A DNA stretch of 42,466 nucleotides, from contig CADCTW010000162.1 in NCBI GenBank assembly GCA_902805735.1, forward strand, positions 1-42,466, written 5' to 3'. Within the stretch, counting starts at the first letter, position 1; each line of letters starts with the position of its first letter. The position numbers and the translations under genes are program-made. The notes beneath the pieces were generated by a model. That model had not been told where the DNA came from, searched no databases, and saw nothing but the letters and a program-made list of their open reading frames with translations. Below, piece after piece: positions 11,072 through 19,774 of the stretch. The stretch is from an uncultured Gemmatimonadota bacterium. GTDB lineage: Bacteria; Gemmatimonadota; Gemmatimonadetes; Longimicrobiales; Longimicrobiaceae.

Positions 11072-13735
11072 CTACTCGAAGCGGAACAGGGTGACATCGG
11101 CCACGATGGCCGCGGACGCGCGAATCGCGTTGGCCTCTCTGGTCGCTCCGTCCGCGCCCGTGGTGTCGCGAATGCGGGGCATCAGCTGCCCGCCGATGAG
11201 CAGGGCGAGTGGTGTCCGTCGGAGCCCCAGGCTCAGGTGCGCGCCGGGGGCGAAGACCTGCCCGAAGCCGGTTTTCGGCGCGACGTTCGCGGAGTCCGTC
11301 TCTGACACGCGGTAGGTGGCGAGCGCGCCGAGATCGATCAACCCGAAGTAGAGCCCCGCCGAGCAGAAGAAATACAGGGTGCACCTGGAGTCGCGCTGCT
11401 CCGTCGCGCCATCCTTCGGGAAGCGAAGCTGGATCTCCAGCCCCACCGGCATGGAAAGGCCGACGGTTCCTCCGGAGTTCCCCCATTCACCCTCCGTATC
11501 CAGCCACTCGACGCCGCCGGCGAACCCTGGGAAGGCGCTGACCGACACCCGGGAACCCTGCTGGTACCGCTTCTCCTGCCACAGCCCGGCGGGCGCGGCC
11601 GCCGTCTCGAAGGCGCTGCGCACGTCCGCGCTCGTCTGCGCGCTGGAGAGGCTGGTGGCCAGCCCCATCCAGGTGAGCACCGGCGCGGGCGTACGCGCCC
11701 GGTCGCCGCCCAACGTGCGCACGAGCGACATGGTGCGCGGCATCACCAGTGAGTAGTCCGCGCGGGCGAGCGGCTCCAGGACGTCGAAAACCGCCTCCCA
11801 GCGGGTTTCGATCCCTTTCAGCGCCGGCTGCTGGCTGGCCGGAAGCAGCGCCTGCGCGAGTTCGATCCCCGATTCGAACACGGTCGAGGCGCTACGGATG
11901 ACCAGATCGGTGGAGCCGCTGCCGGCGCCGGCGCCAGCCAGCCCCTCGGCGGCCCGGGTGGCGCGCTCCGCCGCCGCCAGCAGCGCGGAAGGATCCAGCG
12001 TCACGCCGTGCACCGTGGCCGGGAGCGCGTCGATCAGCAGCACGCGGACGAACGCGTCCCTCTGCCGCGCCGAGAGCTGCGACAGCGCACGCGCGGACAG
12101 GATGTAAGGGTGGCGCAGGGGGTCTGCGGTGGGGGCGATCCCCTGAACCCGCAGTGCGTCCGCCAGCGTGGCCACGATGCTCAGCCCGTTCGCGACGCCG
12201 TCTCTCAGCGGCGTGTCCCAACCCGCCCCCTGCTCCCGCAGCGCCGCCGGCACGTCGCGCAGCACCTCGAACACGGGATCGCCGCTCACCAGGCGCTCGG
12301 CGGCCAGCAACGCGGGCTCGGCGCTCGCCAGCTGGCGCTCACACCCGCTCCCCGCTCCGCAGAGGTTTCGCGCGAGCGTAATGGGAATTTTCCGGTAGTC
12401 CTCGGACATCGCCGCGCGCCATACGTTCAGCGGGATCCGCCCCGCGGCGACCGCGGACAGGCGGTTGCCCTGGGAGAGGCCGTCCATCAGCCGGAACGTC
12501 TCGGGAAACGCGGCCGCCACGCGCTCCTCCCGCCCCACGTCGTAAAGCTGCACCAGGTAGCCGATGACCAGCTCCTGCTTGGCCCGCGCGATGATGAAGT
12601 CGGTGAGCTCGAGCAGGATGTCGGGCGATTGCGCGCTCCGGATCTCGCCGGAGGCCACGAGCGCCGCCGGAGAGCTGATGAGGCTGTTCAGCCTCACTTC
12701 GGCTCGGTCCACCACCGCGATGACCCGCGCGGCGAACTTGTTCCCGTCCCGCACCTGATCGCGCGCGGTCGTCAGCGCGAGCTGCAGCGCCCTGCGGGCG
12801 GCATCCAGGGTACCCTGCGCCTCGGTGGCGGTGCGCTCCAGCGCCTCCTTCTCCCCGACGGCCCGGGAGATGGTGGCCACCTGCTGATTGAGCCCGGCCT
12901 GGCGCGTTCTCACGGTAGTGTCGAGCTGCGCCTGCTCGCCCAGGAGGGCTTTCAAGCTGTCCGCCCACGCCGGGGGGGTGTCCGTGGATGGCCGCCGCTG
13001 AAGCTCCGCGGCCAAGCTGTCAACCGTCCTCTTCCGGCTCTGGATCTCCGCGAGCTCGGTCGCCAGGCGAAGCGAGTCGTCGCGCGCGCTGGTATGGCCC
13101 TTCACCGCCCGCTCCAGCGCGACCGCGCTGGCCCGCTGGCCCTCGTATGCCGCCACCAGAGCGTCGATCTTCGCCGATGTGTTTCGCACGGCGTCACAGA
13201 ACGCCCCCTCGCTTCCGCACACGACCATCTCCGCCGCGGAGAGGTAAGGGCGGTTCACGGCCAAGGCGCTGGCGTCGGTGTCCGTGCGCAATCGCTCCAG
13301 CACCTCGAAGATCGTGACGGCCGTGCTGCTCCCCCTCAGCCGGACGTCCGCCAGGCGCGCCTCCTCGGCGGTCCGCAGCACCTCCAGGATCTGGTCGGCG
13401 GAGACGCGGCGTTCCCGCAGCTTGCCGAGCGAATCGGGTGGGGTGTCCAGGAACGCCTTCGCGCAGCGGCCCAGCCAGTGATCCAGGTTCCCTCCCTCCG
13501 TCATGTGCGCGAGGAGGAAGGCCTCCACGAACGGGCTGGTGGCGGTACGCTCCAGATAATCGAGCAGCTCCATGGGAAGCGTGGAGCGGGGGAGCGCCGG
13601 CGTGGCTGGGGCGGAGCACGCCTGCTGAGCCAGGGTCGGCTCCTGGGCGAATGCCGCCGGAGCCAGCAGCTGAGCGGCCGCGACGGCGGCGGTCATGAGG
13701 AGATCGCGAAGAAGCTTGGGCGGGGATGACGTCAT
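11072..13735 (-). CDS. Large secreted protein with coiled coil and possible C-terminal barrel
   Basis: 887 residues of no family I recognise. A signal peptide covers about 1-30 (AAVAAAQLLAPAAFAQE). A helical region with several cysteines follows. A long coiled coil lies at about 195-335 (LATELAEIQSRKRTVDSLAA and similar), then a large helical domain. The last 140 residues have alternating strands rich in Gly and aromatics (GLYFGLIDLGALATYRV, GAHLSLGLRRTPLALLIGG) that look like an outer-membrane barrel. It could be an envelope-spanning protein. It is alone in its transcription unit. Confidence 0.7.
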   Translation of the reverse strand: MTSSPPKLLRDLLMTAAVAAAQLLAPAAFAQEPTLAQQACSAPATPALPRSTLPMELLDYLERTATSPFVEAFLLAHMTEGGNLDHWLGRCAKAFLDTPPDSLGKLRERRVSADQILEVLRTAEEARLADVRLRGSSTAVTIFEVLERLRTDTDASALAVNRPYLSAAEMVVCGSEGAFCDAVRNTSAKIDALVAAYEGQRASAVALERAVKGHTSARDDSLRLATELAEIQSRKRTVDSLAAELQRRPSTDTPPAWADSLKALLGEQAQLDTTVRTRQAGLNQQVATISRAVGEKEALERTATEAQGTLDAARRALQLALTTARDQVRDGNKFAARVIAVVDRAEVRLNSLISSPAALVASGEIRSAQSPDILLELTDFIIARAKQELVIGYLVQLYDVGREERVAAAFPETFRLMDGLSQGNRLSAVAAGRIPLNVWRAAMSEDYRKIPITLARNLCGAGSGCERQLASAEPALLAAERLVSGDPVFEVLRDVPAALREQGAGWDTPLRDGVANGLSIVATLADALRVQGIAPTADPLRHPYILSARALSQLSARQRDAFVRVLLIDALPATVHGVTLDPSALLAAAERATRAAEGLAGAGAGSGSTDLVIRSASTVFESGIELAQALLPASQQPALKGIETRWEAVFDVLEPLARADYSLVMPRTMSLVRTLGGDRARTPAPVLTWMGLATSLSSAQTSADVRSAFETAAAPAGLWQEKRYQQGSRVSVSAFPGFAGGVEWLDTEGEWGNSGGTVGLSMPVGLEIQLRFPKDGATEQRDSRCTLYFFCSAGLYFGLIDLGALATYRVSETDSANVAPKTGFGQVFAPGAHLSLGLRRTPLALLIGGQLMPRIRDTTGADGATREANAIRASAAIVADVTLFRFE

Positions 13736-14134
13736 GGAAGGATGGAGGAGAAAATGTTGAGGGAGTTGTGGGACTGTTCCAAGGCTGGATGTGCACGGAC
13801 CGGCAGGTCGCCTGTCTCGTACCGGTCACGTTGAGCCCGTGTGGCGAGGGGCGCCGTGCAAGGTCGGCGATGGCCTTCCGGCCCTTCTGTTCCGCGCAGC
13901 CGGTTGCACGTACGGCCGTGCGCAGCGTGCGGGCCGATTCGTTGGCGCCGCGGTGGAGAAGGGTGCTGATTGCGACGGAATCTCGAGTAGAATGAGGCGG
14001 AAAGTCAAGAACGTTCGTACGGGCGGCGGTGCGGAGCCGGTGCCGCCCTGCGTTAGCACGGTATCATTGCGTTCTCGCGAGAGTCGCGGCAATCTCACGG
14101 GACCCGGAGAAGGATTATCCAACGCGGAGGGACG
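13736..14134. other. Divergent intergenic region without a gene
   Basis: 399 bp between two divergently transcribed secreted-protein genes. No convincing coding frame is present. A TAGAAT at 13988-13993 could be a -10 box for the rightward gene but has no good -35 partner. A perfect 10-bp palindrome TCTCGCGAGA at 14073-14082, flanked by ATTGC and GCAAT, could be an operator for the rightward gene. Confidence 0.4.
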
Positions 14135-14653
14135 ATGAAGATCCAGATTCTCCTGCGGCTCTCGCTGGCCGCCGCCCTCGCCTGCGCGGCGGACGGCGCG
14201 ATGGCGCAGGTCACCTCGCAGGCCACGCTCGGGACGCAGGCCAGCTACGCGCTCGTATGCCGGGGCGGCCCGGCGGTCACCATGACCACGCACGCGGGCA
14301 CCCCGTCCACGCGGCTCCACGTGCGGTTCGCGCCGGGAAGGCGCGCGGCGGTGGAGGGCGTGGACCCCGGCACCTGCGCATGGCAGGACCGCGGGATCCG
14401 CTCCAACGAGCCCTCCACCCTCTGCTTCGCGCGCGTGGAGGCCGTGATGTTCGAGATGGCGGGCGCGCGCGAAGTCGCCTGGACAAGAGTCCAGGCGCGT
14501 GTGAATCTCAAGCCCGTGATCTTCTGGGAGGGCGGCGAGCGGCCGGACGGCGCCGCCATCCGCATCAGCAGCACGGAGGCCCAGCACTACCGCGCGTACA
14601 GCACCTTCCACTCAGGAGCCCGCTGCCTCATGGTGACCCACGTTGGAACCTAG
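14135..14653 (+). CDS. Secreted protein of unknown function
   Basis: 172 residues with a clear signal peptide (LLRLSLAAALACAADGAMAQ). The mature part is a small Cys-containing protein with beta-strand character (TRLHVRFAPGRRAA, PGTCAWQDRGI, ARCLMVTHVGT). I know no family. The ribosome-binding site CGGAGG lies 6 bp before the ATG. The next gene begins 31 bp after its stop and is probably in the same operon. Confidence 0.65.
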   Translation: MKIQILLRLSLAAALACAADGAMAQVTSQATLGTQASYALVCRGGPAVTMTTHAGTPSTRLHVRFAPGRRAAVEGVDPGTCAWQDRGIRSNEPSTLCFARVEAVMFEMAGAREVAWTRVQARVNLKPVIFWEGGERPDGAAIRISSTEAQHYRAYSTFHSGARCLMVTHVGT

Positions 14654-14684
14654 CGCCCTATCCACTCCCAACCCGAGGAAGCCC

Positions 14685-15245
14685 ATGCGCCACAACCTGT
14701 CCCTCGCCGTACTCGTCTGCCTCGCCGCTCCGCTCCGGGCGCAGACTCCCGTGCCGCAGGCCGCGTCCCACCCCGTCACCATCACCGTTCCAGCCGCGAA
14801 GCCGGAGGACGTGGCCTCCATCGAGTCCATCCTGGGCGCGCTGTACGACGTGATCTCCGGGCCCGCCGGCCAGGCGCGCGACTGGAACCGGATGCGCTCG
14901 CTCTTCATCCCGGACGGACGCCTGATGCCCAGCGGCGTACGCCCCGACGGTTCGGTGGGGATCCGCCTGCTCACCGTCAACGACTACATCGCCACCTCCG
15001 GCCCCGTGCTGGAGCGCGTGGGCTTCCAGGAGAAGGAGATCGCCCGCCGCGTGGAGCGCTTCGGCCACATCGCCCACGTCTTCAGCACGTACGAAGGCCG
15101 CATGCAGACGGAGCCCACCGTCATCCGCGGCATCAACAGCATCCAGCTTCTCAACGACGGCAAACGCTGGTGGGTCATCTCCGTGTACTGGGAGGCCGAG
15201 CGCCCGGACATGCCCCTCCCACGCGAGTACCTGCCCCAAGACTGA
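14685..15245 (+). CDS. Secreted NTF2-like (SnoaL/DUF4440-type) protein
   Basis: 186 residues. Signal peptide LSLAVLVCLAAPLRAQ, then an NTF2-like alpha/beta cone: SIESILGALYDVISGPAGQ, DWNRMRSLFIPDGRLMPSG and a final WWVISVYWEAER strand pair. Such domains bind small ligands or act as enzymes. No catalytic set is evident here, so the role is unknown. The ATG at 14685 is preferred because GAGGA lies 5 bp upstream and the signal peptide begins there. Confidence 0.75.
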   Translation: MRHNLSLAVLVCLAAPLRAQTPVPQAASHPVTITVPAAKPEDVASIESILGALYDVISGPAGQARDWNRMRSLFIPDGRLMPSGVRPDGSVGIRLLTVNDYIATSGPVLERVGFQEKEIARRVERFGHIAHVFSTYEGRMQTEPTVIRGINSIQLLNDGKRWWVISVYWEAERPDMPLPREYLPQD

Positions 15246-15246
15246 T

Positions 15247-15342
15247 CTCACACAGAGGCACAGAGGCACAGAGGCACAGAGACACAGAGGCACAGAGGCA
15301 CAGAGAACAACGCGTCTCTGTGCCTCTGTGTCTCTGTGTGAG
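15247..15342. repeat. Expanded CACAGAG-type hairpin repeat
   Basis: The largest copy in the window. The left arm holds about six tandem units of the CACAGAGG type (about 59 nt). The right arm has the standard length of about 28 nt, so only part of the left arm can pair. It shows that the units expand by slippage or unequal exchange. Confidence 0.9.
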
Positions 15343-15347
15343 CCTGT

Positions 15348-15983
15348 TCACGCCGGCAGCGGATGCTCGTCCAGCCAGCCGGTGATCAGCGTCGTCAGGT
15401 CCCGGAACGAGAGACGCACCGGATCCAGGCGCATCCGCCGACAGTTGCCGCCGAGCTCCGCCCGGAACTCCGCGTAGCGCTCCCAGATCGTCCGCCCGGA
15501 CGGCAGGAGCGTGCCGGGAGGAATGTGCGTGCCGAGAAAATTGCGCACCTGCTCGATCGCGCGCGCCGGGTCGGCTTCATGGGCGCGGATATCCTGCCCC
15601 GCGATGTCCGAGATGAACCTGGTGAACCGGTACCGCTCCGTGTCCAGGATCACGCACGCTTTCCGCTTCTGCATCCCCCCGCCGAAGCTCTTCGCCCCGA
15701 GAAAGATGCCCAGCTCCAGGGGCATGTTGAAGCGCGGCAGGAGGGTGGCCGCGTCCAGCTCCACGCGCGAGATGTCGTGCACCGCGAGGCGGCAGGCGCC
15801 GATGGCGGTGGTGATCTTCTCGATCCTCACCTGGCTGGAGTCGTCCACCTCCAGCGACGAGTGCGGGACGAAGCCGCACTGGTACACCGCGAAGAGGACG
15901 GCCTCGAAGAGAGGCTGGTAGTCTTCATTGAACGGGCAGTTGATGAAGACGCCTCGTTCGTACTCCGGCTCCGCCAGCTTCAC
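15348..15983 (-). CDS. TIR/deoxyribosyltransferase-like Rossmann protein
   Basis: 211 residues. The N-terminal VFINCPFNEDYQPLFEAVLF, then CRLAVHDISRVELD, FNMPLELGIFLGAKSFGGG and ACVILDTERYRF, ending with SDIAGQDIRAHEADP, follow the strand-helix order of TIR and nucleoside 2-deoxyribosyltransferase folds. The Glu in MPLELGIFLG is a candidate catalytic residue. Relatives I recall are unnamed proteins from variable genome regions. NAD or nucleotide hydrolysis is inference. The GTG start overlaps the stop of the 58-residue upstream gene by 4 bp (GTGA), so the two are translationally coupled. Confidence 0.7.
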   Translation of the reverse strand: MKLAEPEYERGVFINCPFNEDYQPLFEAVLFAVYQCGFVPHSSLEVDDSSQVRIEKITTAIGACRLAVHDISRVELDAATLLPRFNMPLELGIFLGAKSFGGGMQKRKACVILDTERYRFTRFISDIAGQDIRAHEADPARAIEQVRNFLGTHIPPGTLLPSGRTIWERYAEFRAELGGNCRRMRLDPVRLSFRDLTTLITGWLDEHPLPA

Positions 15984-16156
15984 TTGCGCTTCGACCTGGG
16001 CCTGGGCACGAGGTGGACGATGCGCCGCCCGTCCTCCCGGATCGTGACGGTGAAATCACGGCCCTCCTTGATCGCGCGGAACATCTTACGGGCGGTGGCC
16101 CGCGTGATGATCTTGCTTTTGTGCTCGCGCTGAATGACCGGGTACTTGCCTTCCAT
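15980..16156 (-). CDS. 58-residue basic protein coupled to the TIR-like gene
   Basis: Translation from the ATG at 16156 gives a 58-residue basic protein beginning MEGKYPVIQREHKSK and ending IVHLVPRPRSKRK. A strong GGAGGAG ribosome-binding site lies 5 bp upstream. The central and C-terminal part (ATARKMFRAIKEGRDFTVTI, then EDGRRIVHLVP) recalls Phd/YefM antitoxins, where a similar segment precedes a short LVP strand. That likeness is weak. As the first gene of a two-gene operon it could be a regulator or neutraliser of the TIR-like protein. Confidence 0.7.
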   Translation of the reverse strand: MEGKYPVIQREHKSKIITRATARKMFRAIKEGRDFTVTIREDGRRIVHLVPRPRSKRK

Positions 16157-16184
16157 TTGTCTCCTCCGGTTGAGGTGGTTCCGA

Positions 16185-16213
16185 AGTTAATCGGATTCCC
16201 CCAAACCGTACAA
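16185..16213 (-). promoter_or_regulatory. Candidate promoter of the 58-residue/TIR-like operon
   Basis: On the minus strand TTGTAC (-35, 16213-16208) and TTAACT (-10, 16190-16185) are separated by exactly 17 bp, about 30 bp before the start codon. The -10 match is only moderate. Confidence 0.4.
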
Positions 16214-16255
16214 TAGCCTTGCTTTAGGTGGTCCGCGAGGAGGCGCAACGAGAGC

Positions 16256-16280
16256 GGGGGCGCTCCACTGGAGCGCCCCC
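16256..16280 (-). terminator. Hairpin after the SPFH gene
   Basis: A perfect 11-bp stem (GGGGGCGCTCC / GGAGCGCCCCC) with a 3-nt loop lies 25 bp past the stop of the SPFH gene. The T-run is on the plus-strand side, so as a minus-strand terminator it lacks the U-tract. It separates the SPFH gene from the operon below it. Confidence 0.55.
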
Positions 16281-16304
16281 GCGTCCTTTTCACGCCGCCG
16301 CTGT

Positions 16305-17231
16305 TTACGGGCGGGGCGGCATCTGGATCATGGGCACCGCGCTGCCGCTCACCTGGGGCATCTTGCCGTCCCAGCGCTTGGTCATCTCGTACTGCACCAG
16401 CGTGGGGGTGATGCTCTGGCTGAGGAGGCGGTTGGCCTCGGCCTGGGCGCGGGCCTCGGCCAGGATGGCCATGGCGCGCCCGGCGGCCTTGATGGAGTCG
16501 CCCTGCGCCTGGAACGTGTTCTTTTGCAGCTCGTTCTGGGCGGTGAGCGCCTGCTGCTGCATCACGTTCTTGGTGTTGATGGCCTCCATCACCGCGCCCG
16601 GCGCGCGGATCTCGTTGATGGTGAACTGCTTCACCATGAACCCGTAGATCCCCAGCCGCCGCGAGATCAGCGCCTGCGCGTTGGCCACCGTCTCCGCCTT
16701 CTTGGGGCCCAGGATGGCCGCGATCTCCTCGCTTCCCACCACCTCCTGCAGTGCCTGCCGGATCGCCTGCTTCACGTACCCGTGCTGGATGGACTCGATG
16801 TCCGTGCGGAACGTGGAGTAGAGCGCCGGCGTCTTGCTGGGGTCCAGCTCGAACGAGAGCGAGACGTCCAGCGACACGGGCTGGCCTTCCACGCTGTTGA
16901 CGTTGATCTCGTCGTTCTGCCTGGAGCCGTCCGTCGTGCCCTGCGTGAGGACCAGCGTCTGCATGAAGACCGGGTACTCCTCGATCCCCGTGGTGATGGG
17001 GTTGCGCAGGTGCACGCCCGGGCCCAGCGGCTTGGGATCGATGCCGCCGCCCAGCTTGTGGATCACGATCCCCACGTTGCCGGGGTTGATGTACGTGGCG
17101 GAAGACATCATCGCGAGCACGAGCAGCAGCGCGCCGATGGCCAGCGGCGCCTTCCCCAGCAGCCCGCGCAGGGGGTTGGGGCGGCTGGAGCGGCCCGCGG
17201 GGCGGCCGGTGGGGATCTGGATGGTGGACAT
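16305..17231 (-). CDS. SPFH/prohibitin-type membrane protein
   Basis: 308 residues. A single N-terminal membrane helix (about 28-50, APLAIGALLLVLAMM) is followed by an SPFH/Band 7 domain (GNVGIVIHKLGG to about 215) and an Ala/Gln/Glu-rich coiled coil (LAEARAQAEANRLLSQS). Proteins of this type form ring-like or cage-like assemblies at membranes and often act with FtsH-type proteases. No partner gene is adjacent here. GGAGA lies upstream of the ATG. Confidence 0.88.
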   Translation of the reverse strand: MSTIQIPTGRPAGRSSRPNPLRGLLGKAPLAIGALLLVLAMMSSATYINPGNVGIVIHKLGGGIDPKPLGPGVHLRNPITTGIEEYPVFMQTLVLTQGTTDGSRQNDEINVNSVEGQPVSLDVSLSFELDPSKTPALYSTFRTDIESIQHGYVKQAIRQALQEVVGSEEIAAILGPKKAETVANAQALISRRLGIYGFMVKQFTINEIRAPGAVMEAINTKNVMQQQALTAQNELQKNTFQAQGDSIKAAGRAMAILAEARAQAEANRLLSQSITPTLVQYEMTKRWDGKMPQVSGSAVPMIQMPPRP

Positions 17232-17374
17232 ACGGGGTTGGATCTCCTGCTTGCAGTGAGTGGGCCCGCGAGGACGCGGACCGCGAGGATGGATACGACC
17301 TGCACCGATATCCGGTTTCAGTGTGCGTGCGCGGGTGCCACCGGGTCAAGGACCCCGTGCGCGACTTCGCGGCC

Positions 17375-18613
17375 TCAGTTCTTCTCTGTGTCTCTGTGCC
17401 TCTGTGTGAGATCGGCTTTGATCCTCGCGGGCACCACCGCATCCTTCCCGAACCGCGCCCGCAACCGGTCGGACACCTCGGACAGCTTCCGGTCGCGCTC
17501 GGTCTCGATCCCGCCGGGGGCTTCGAAGAGGAGCGGCTCGGCGTCTTCATCTTCCCCCAGCTTGCTGACGCCCACCCCCAGCAGGCGGATGCCGCCGCCG
17601 CGCTGCTCGCGGAGCTGGAGGAGGAGCTGGCGCGCCACCGCGAAGATGGCGCGGTCGGACTCCAGCGGCTCGGGAAGGGTGCGGCTGGCGGAGCGGTCCG
17701 TGAAGTCGCTGTAGCGCAGGCGCACCGTGACCGTGCGCGCCTTCAGCCCCTCCTTGCGCAGCGATGCCCCCGTCTCGGTGGCCAGGGCCAGCAGGCGCGT
17801 CTCGATCTCCCGCTCGTCCGTCAGGTCTCGCGGGAAGGTGCGCTCGTGAGAGACGGACTTCTGCGGCGAGCGCGGCGTGACCTCGGCGCTCCCCTCGCCG
17901 CGGATGACGGCGTGGAGCCAGCGTGCGCGCGCAGGCCCGATCCAGGCGGTCAGAGTGGCGAGGTCCAGGGGGAGGGCCTGGCGCACGGTGGCCACTCCGC
18001 GTCGCCGCAGCGCCTCGGCGAAGGAGGGCCCCACGCCCGGGAGGTCGGCCAGCTCCCAGCGCAGCATGAAGTCGAGCTCGCCGCCCGGCGGCACCACGAA
18101 GATCCCCGCCGGCTTGTTGACCCCCGCCGCCATCTTGGCCAGGATGCGCGTGCTGGCCCCGCCCACCGACACCACGATCTCCGTGCGCTCGCGCACCGCG
18201 CCCTGGATGCGGCGCGCCGTCTCTTCCAGCGGCTCGTTGTGGTAGAGTAGCTCGGTTCCGGTCATGTCCAGGTAGAACTCGTCCACGCTGGCCGCTTCCA
18301 CGACGGGCGAGAACTCGTCCAGCACCGCGCGCACCTCCACGTGCTTGCGCTTCACCATCTCGCCCGGCACGGGGGCCAGCGTGGCGCGCGGGCAGAGCTG
18401 GAGGGCGCGCGCCATGGGCATCCCCGCGTGCACGCCGTAGCGCCGCGCGGCGTAGCTGGCCGACGTCACCACGCCGCGCCCGTCCGGCCGGCCGCCCACG
18501 ATCAGCAGCTCGGCGCGGCCGGCGCCCTCCGGGTCCGCGAGCTGCGCGCAGCGGACGAAGTACGAGTCGCAGTCGGCGAGGAGGATGCGCCGGGGGCGCG
18601 CGTCGGTGGACAT
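17375..18613 (-). CDS. dinB: DNA polymerase IV (Y-family)
   Basis: 412 residues; a translesion DNA polymerase. Motifs: ILLADCDSYFVRC with the first metal Asp, ASYAARRYGVHAGMPMARAL, SVDEFYLDMTGTE with the catalytic Asp-Glu, and the thumb helix-hairpin-helix LADLPGVGPSFAEALRRRG. The little-finger domain covers about 235-350. The C-terminal 50 residues replace the usual clamp-binding tail, and the last dozen codons (DLTQRHRDTEKN) are repeat sequence, so a beta-clamp motif may have been lost. Confidence 0.93.
   Translation of the reverse strand: MSTDARPRRILLADCDSYFVRCAQLADPEGAGRAELLIVGGRPDGRGVVTSASYAARRYGVHAGMPMARALQLCPRATLAPVPGEMVKRKHVEVRAVLDEFSPVVEAASVDEFYLDMTGTELLYHNEPLEETARRIQGAVRERTEIVVSVGGASTRILAKMAAGVNKPAGIFVVPPGGELDFMLRWELADLPGVGPSFAEALRRRGVATVRQALPLDLATLTAWIGPARARWLHAVIRGEGSAEVTPRSPQKSVSHERTFPRDLTDEREIETRLLALATETGASLRKEGLKARTVTVRLRYSDFTDRSASRTLPEPLESDRAIFAVARQLLLQLREQRGGGIRLLGVGVSKLGEDEDAEPLLFEAPGGIETERDRKLSEVSDRLRARFGKDAVVPARIKADLTQRHRDTEKN
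17383..17410. repeat. CACAGAG-type repeat, single arm inside the dinB 3' end
   Basis: Only the right arm (TCTCTGTGTCTCTGTGCCTC onward) is present. It encodes the last residues of the polymerase, read on the minus strand. Confidence 0.8.
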
Positions 18614-18666
18614 CGGGAGTGCCTTGGGGTGGTCTTCGCCTGGAAGATACCACCGGACCGCGATCT

Positions 18667-18712
18667 CTCACAGAGACAGGGAGAGCCGTCGTTTCTCCGT
18701 GCCTCCGTGTGA
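18667..18712. repeat. CACAGAG-type hairpin repeat, two diverged arms
   Basis: Arms at 18667-18683 and 18693-18712, shorter and more diverged than other copies, upstream of dinB and downstream of the next minus-strand gene. Confidence 0.75.
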
Positions 18713-18731
18713 GAAAGGGGTTCCTGGTTCG

Positions 18732-19121
18732 TTAGAACAGACCCAGCTCCGGCGGGTCGGGCTCGGCGTCCACGTGGCGGTCGAGGAGGCGGAAGCAGGC
18801 GGCGCAGGTGACGGGACGGTCGGCGGCGGGGCGGCCGGGTGCGGCGCCGCATAGCGTCTGTCCGCGGACGCGGCGCCAGCCGGCGATGGCCGCGTCGTCC
18901 ACGACGGCCAGGTGCACGTGGCCGCCGTCACGCCCGGGGCGCAGGTCGCCCACGCGGCGCGTGCGGTAGGGAATGCGGCCGAGCACGGCGGCCAGGCTCC
19001 GCTCCAGCGCGGCACGCGCCTCGGTGAGAGTCCCCGCGAGCGCGGCGCTGTGCACGTCTTTGCGGCGCGCCGCGGAGGCGCGCTCGAACTCCTCGAAGGC
19101 AGGTCCCGCCTGGGGTCGCAT
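18732..19121 (-). CDS. Small protein with Cys pairs, unknown function
   Basis: 129 residues. The N-terminal half is helical (ARAALERSLAAVLGRIPYR). The C-terminal half holds GGHVHLAVVDD, GWRRVRGQTLCGAAPG and VTCAACFRLLDRHVD, with three cysteines that could bind a metal. I know no family. The ATG at 19121 is the first start in a frame that keeps the conserved-looking core. It is divergent from the response-regulator gene. Confidence 0.6.
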   Translation of the reverse strand: MRPQAGPAFEEFERASAARRKDVHSAALAGTLTEARAALERSLAAVLGRIPYRTRRVGDLRPGRDGGHVHLAVVDDAAIAGWRRVRGQTLCGAAPGRPAADRPVTCAACFRLLDRHVDAEPDPPELGLF

Positions 19122-19196
19122 CCACTCCTCGGGGCAGGCGAAAGGGCGGGCGGCTCACGCGCAGGGGGTGTGCCGCACGTGTTACAATTTACAGGC

Positions 19197-19225
19197 TTGT
19201 CCAAGGTGCGCGCAAACATTAGAGT
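19197..19225 (+). promoter_or_regulatory. Candidate sigma-70 promoter of the response regulator
   Basis: TTGTCC (19197-19202) and TAGAGT (19220-19225), spacing 17 bp. The start codon lies 54 bp downstream. Confidence 0.5.
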
Positions 19226-19279
19226 GCGGGACGGCGCCACGTGCCGCCTCGCTCTGCCACCCGCTGGGGTTCCCCTCCC

Positions 19280-19681
19280 ATGTCCTCACACCGTGCCCGC
19301 AAGACGGTCCTCATCGTGGACGACAACCCGGACGTGAGGGAGATCTGCTCCGTCGCGCTGGACTACGCGGGGTACCGCGTGCTGAACGCGCGGGACGGGC
19401 TGGAAGGGGTGATGATTGCCCGCGAGGTGCTCCCCGACATGGTGGTGATGGATGGGAAGCTCCCCGTGATGGGCGGGTGGGATGCGGCGCGCATCCTCAA
19501 GGAGGACCCGCGCACGGCGCCCATCCCGGTGCTCGCGTTCACCGCCAGCGCCGTCACCCCCGCGCAGATGCGCCTGCTGCAGGACGTGACCGACGGCTAC
19601 ATCCCCAAGCCCTGCTACCCGTCCGAGTTCCTGGACGCCGTGCAGCGCTGGATCGGGCCGTCGGAGGTGACGCTGGACTGA
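19280..19681 (+). CDS. Receiver-only response regulator
   Basis: 133 residues consisting of one receiver domain: TVLIVDDNPDVREI with the acidic pair, MVVMDGKLPVMGGWDAA with the phosphorylated Asp, LAFTAS with the switch Thr, and IPKPCYPSEF with the conserved Lys. No output domain is attached, so it probably works in a phosphorelay or binds a partner. Its kinase is not adjacent; the kinase at 7.2-9.9 kb is one untested candidate. The ATG at 19280 is preferred over an in-frame GTG at 19241. Confidence 0.9.
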   Translation: MSSHRARKTVLIVDDNPDVREICSVALDYAGYRVLNARDGLEGVMIAREVLPDMVVMDGKLPVMGGWDAARILKEDPRTAPIPVLAFTASAVTPAQMRLLQDVTDGYIPKPCYPSEFLDAVQRWIGPSEVTLD

Positions 19682-19689
19682 CCCTGGAG

Positions 19690-19741
19690 CTCACATTCAG
19701 ACACGGAGGCACGGAGATTCCCTCATCTCCGTGCCTCCTTG
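19690..19741. repeat. CACAGAG-type hairpin repeat, two arms
   Basis: Diverged copy between two rightward genes; left arm 19690-19716, right arm 19725-19741. Confidence 0.8.
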
Positions 19742-19774
19742 TTCGTGCGTGTGATTCTTTGCCCCTGGAAAGCG

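Noticed and set aside
15247..15342. Possible CRISPR or tandem-repeat locus
   Set aside because: The units are contiguous, have no spacers, and pair with the inverted arm; this is the intergenic hairpin repeat.
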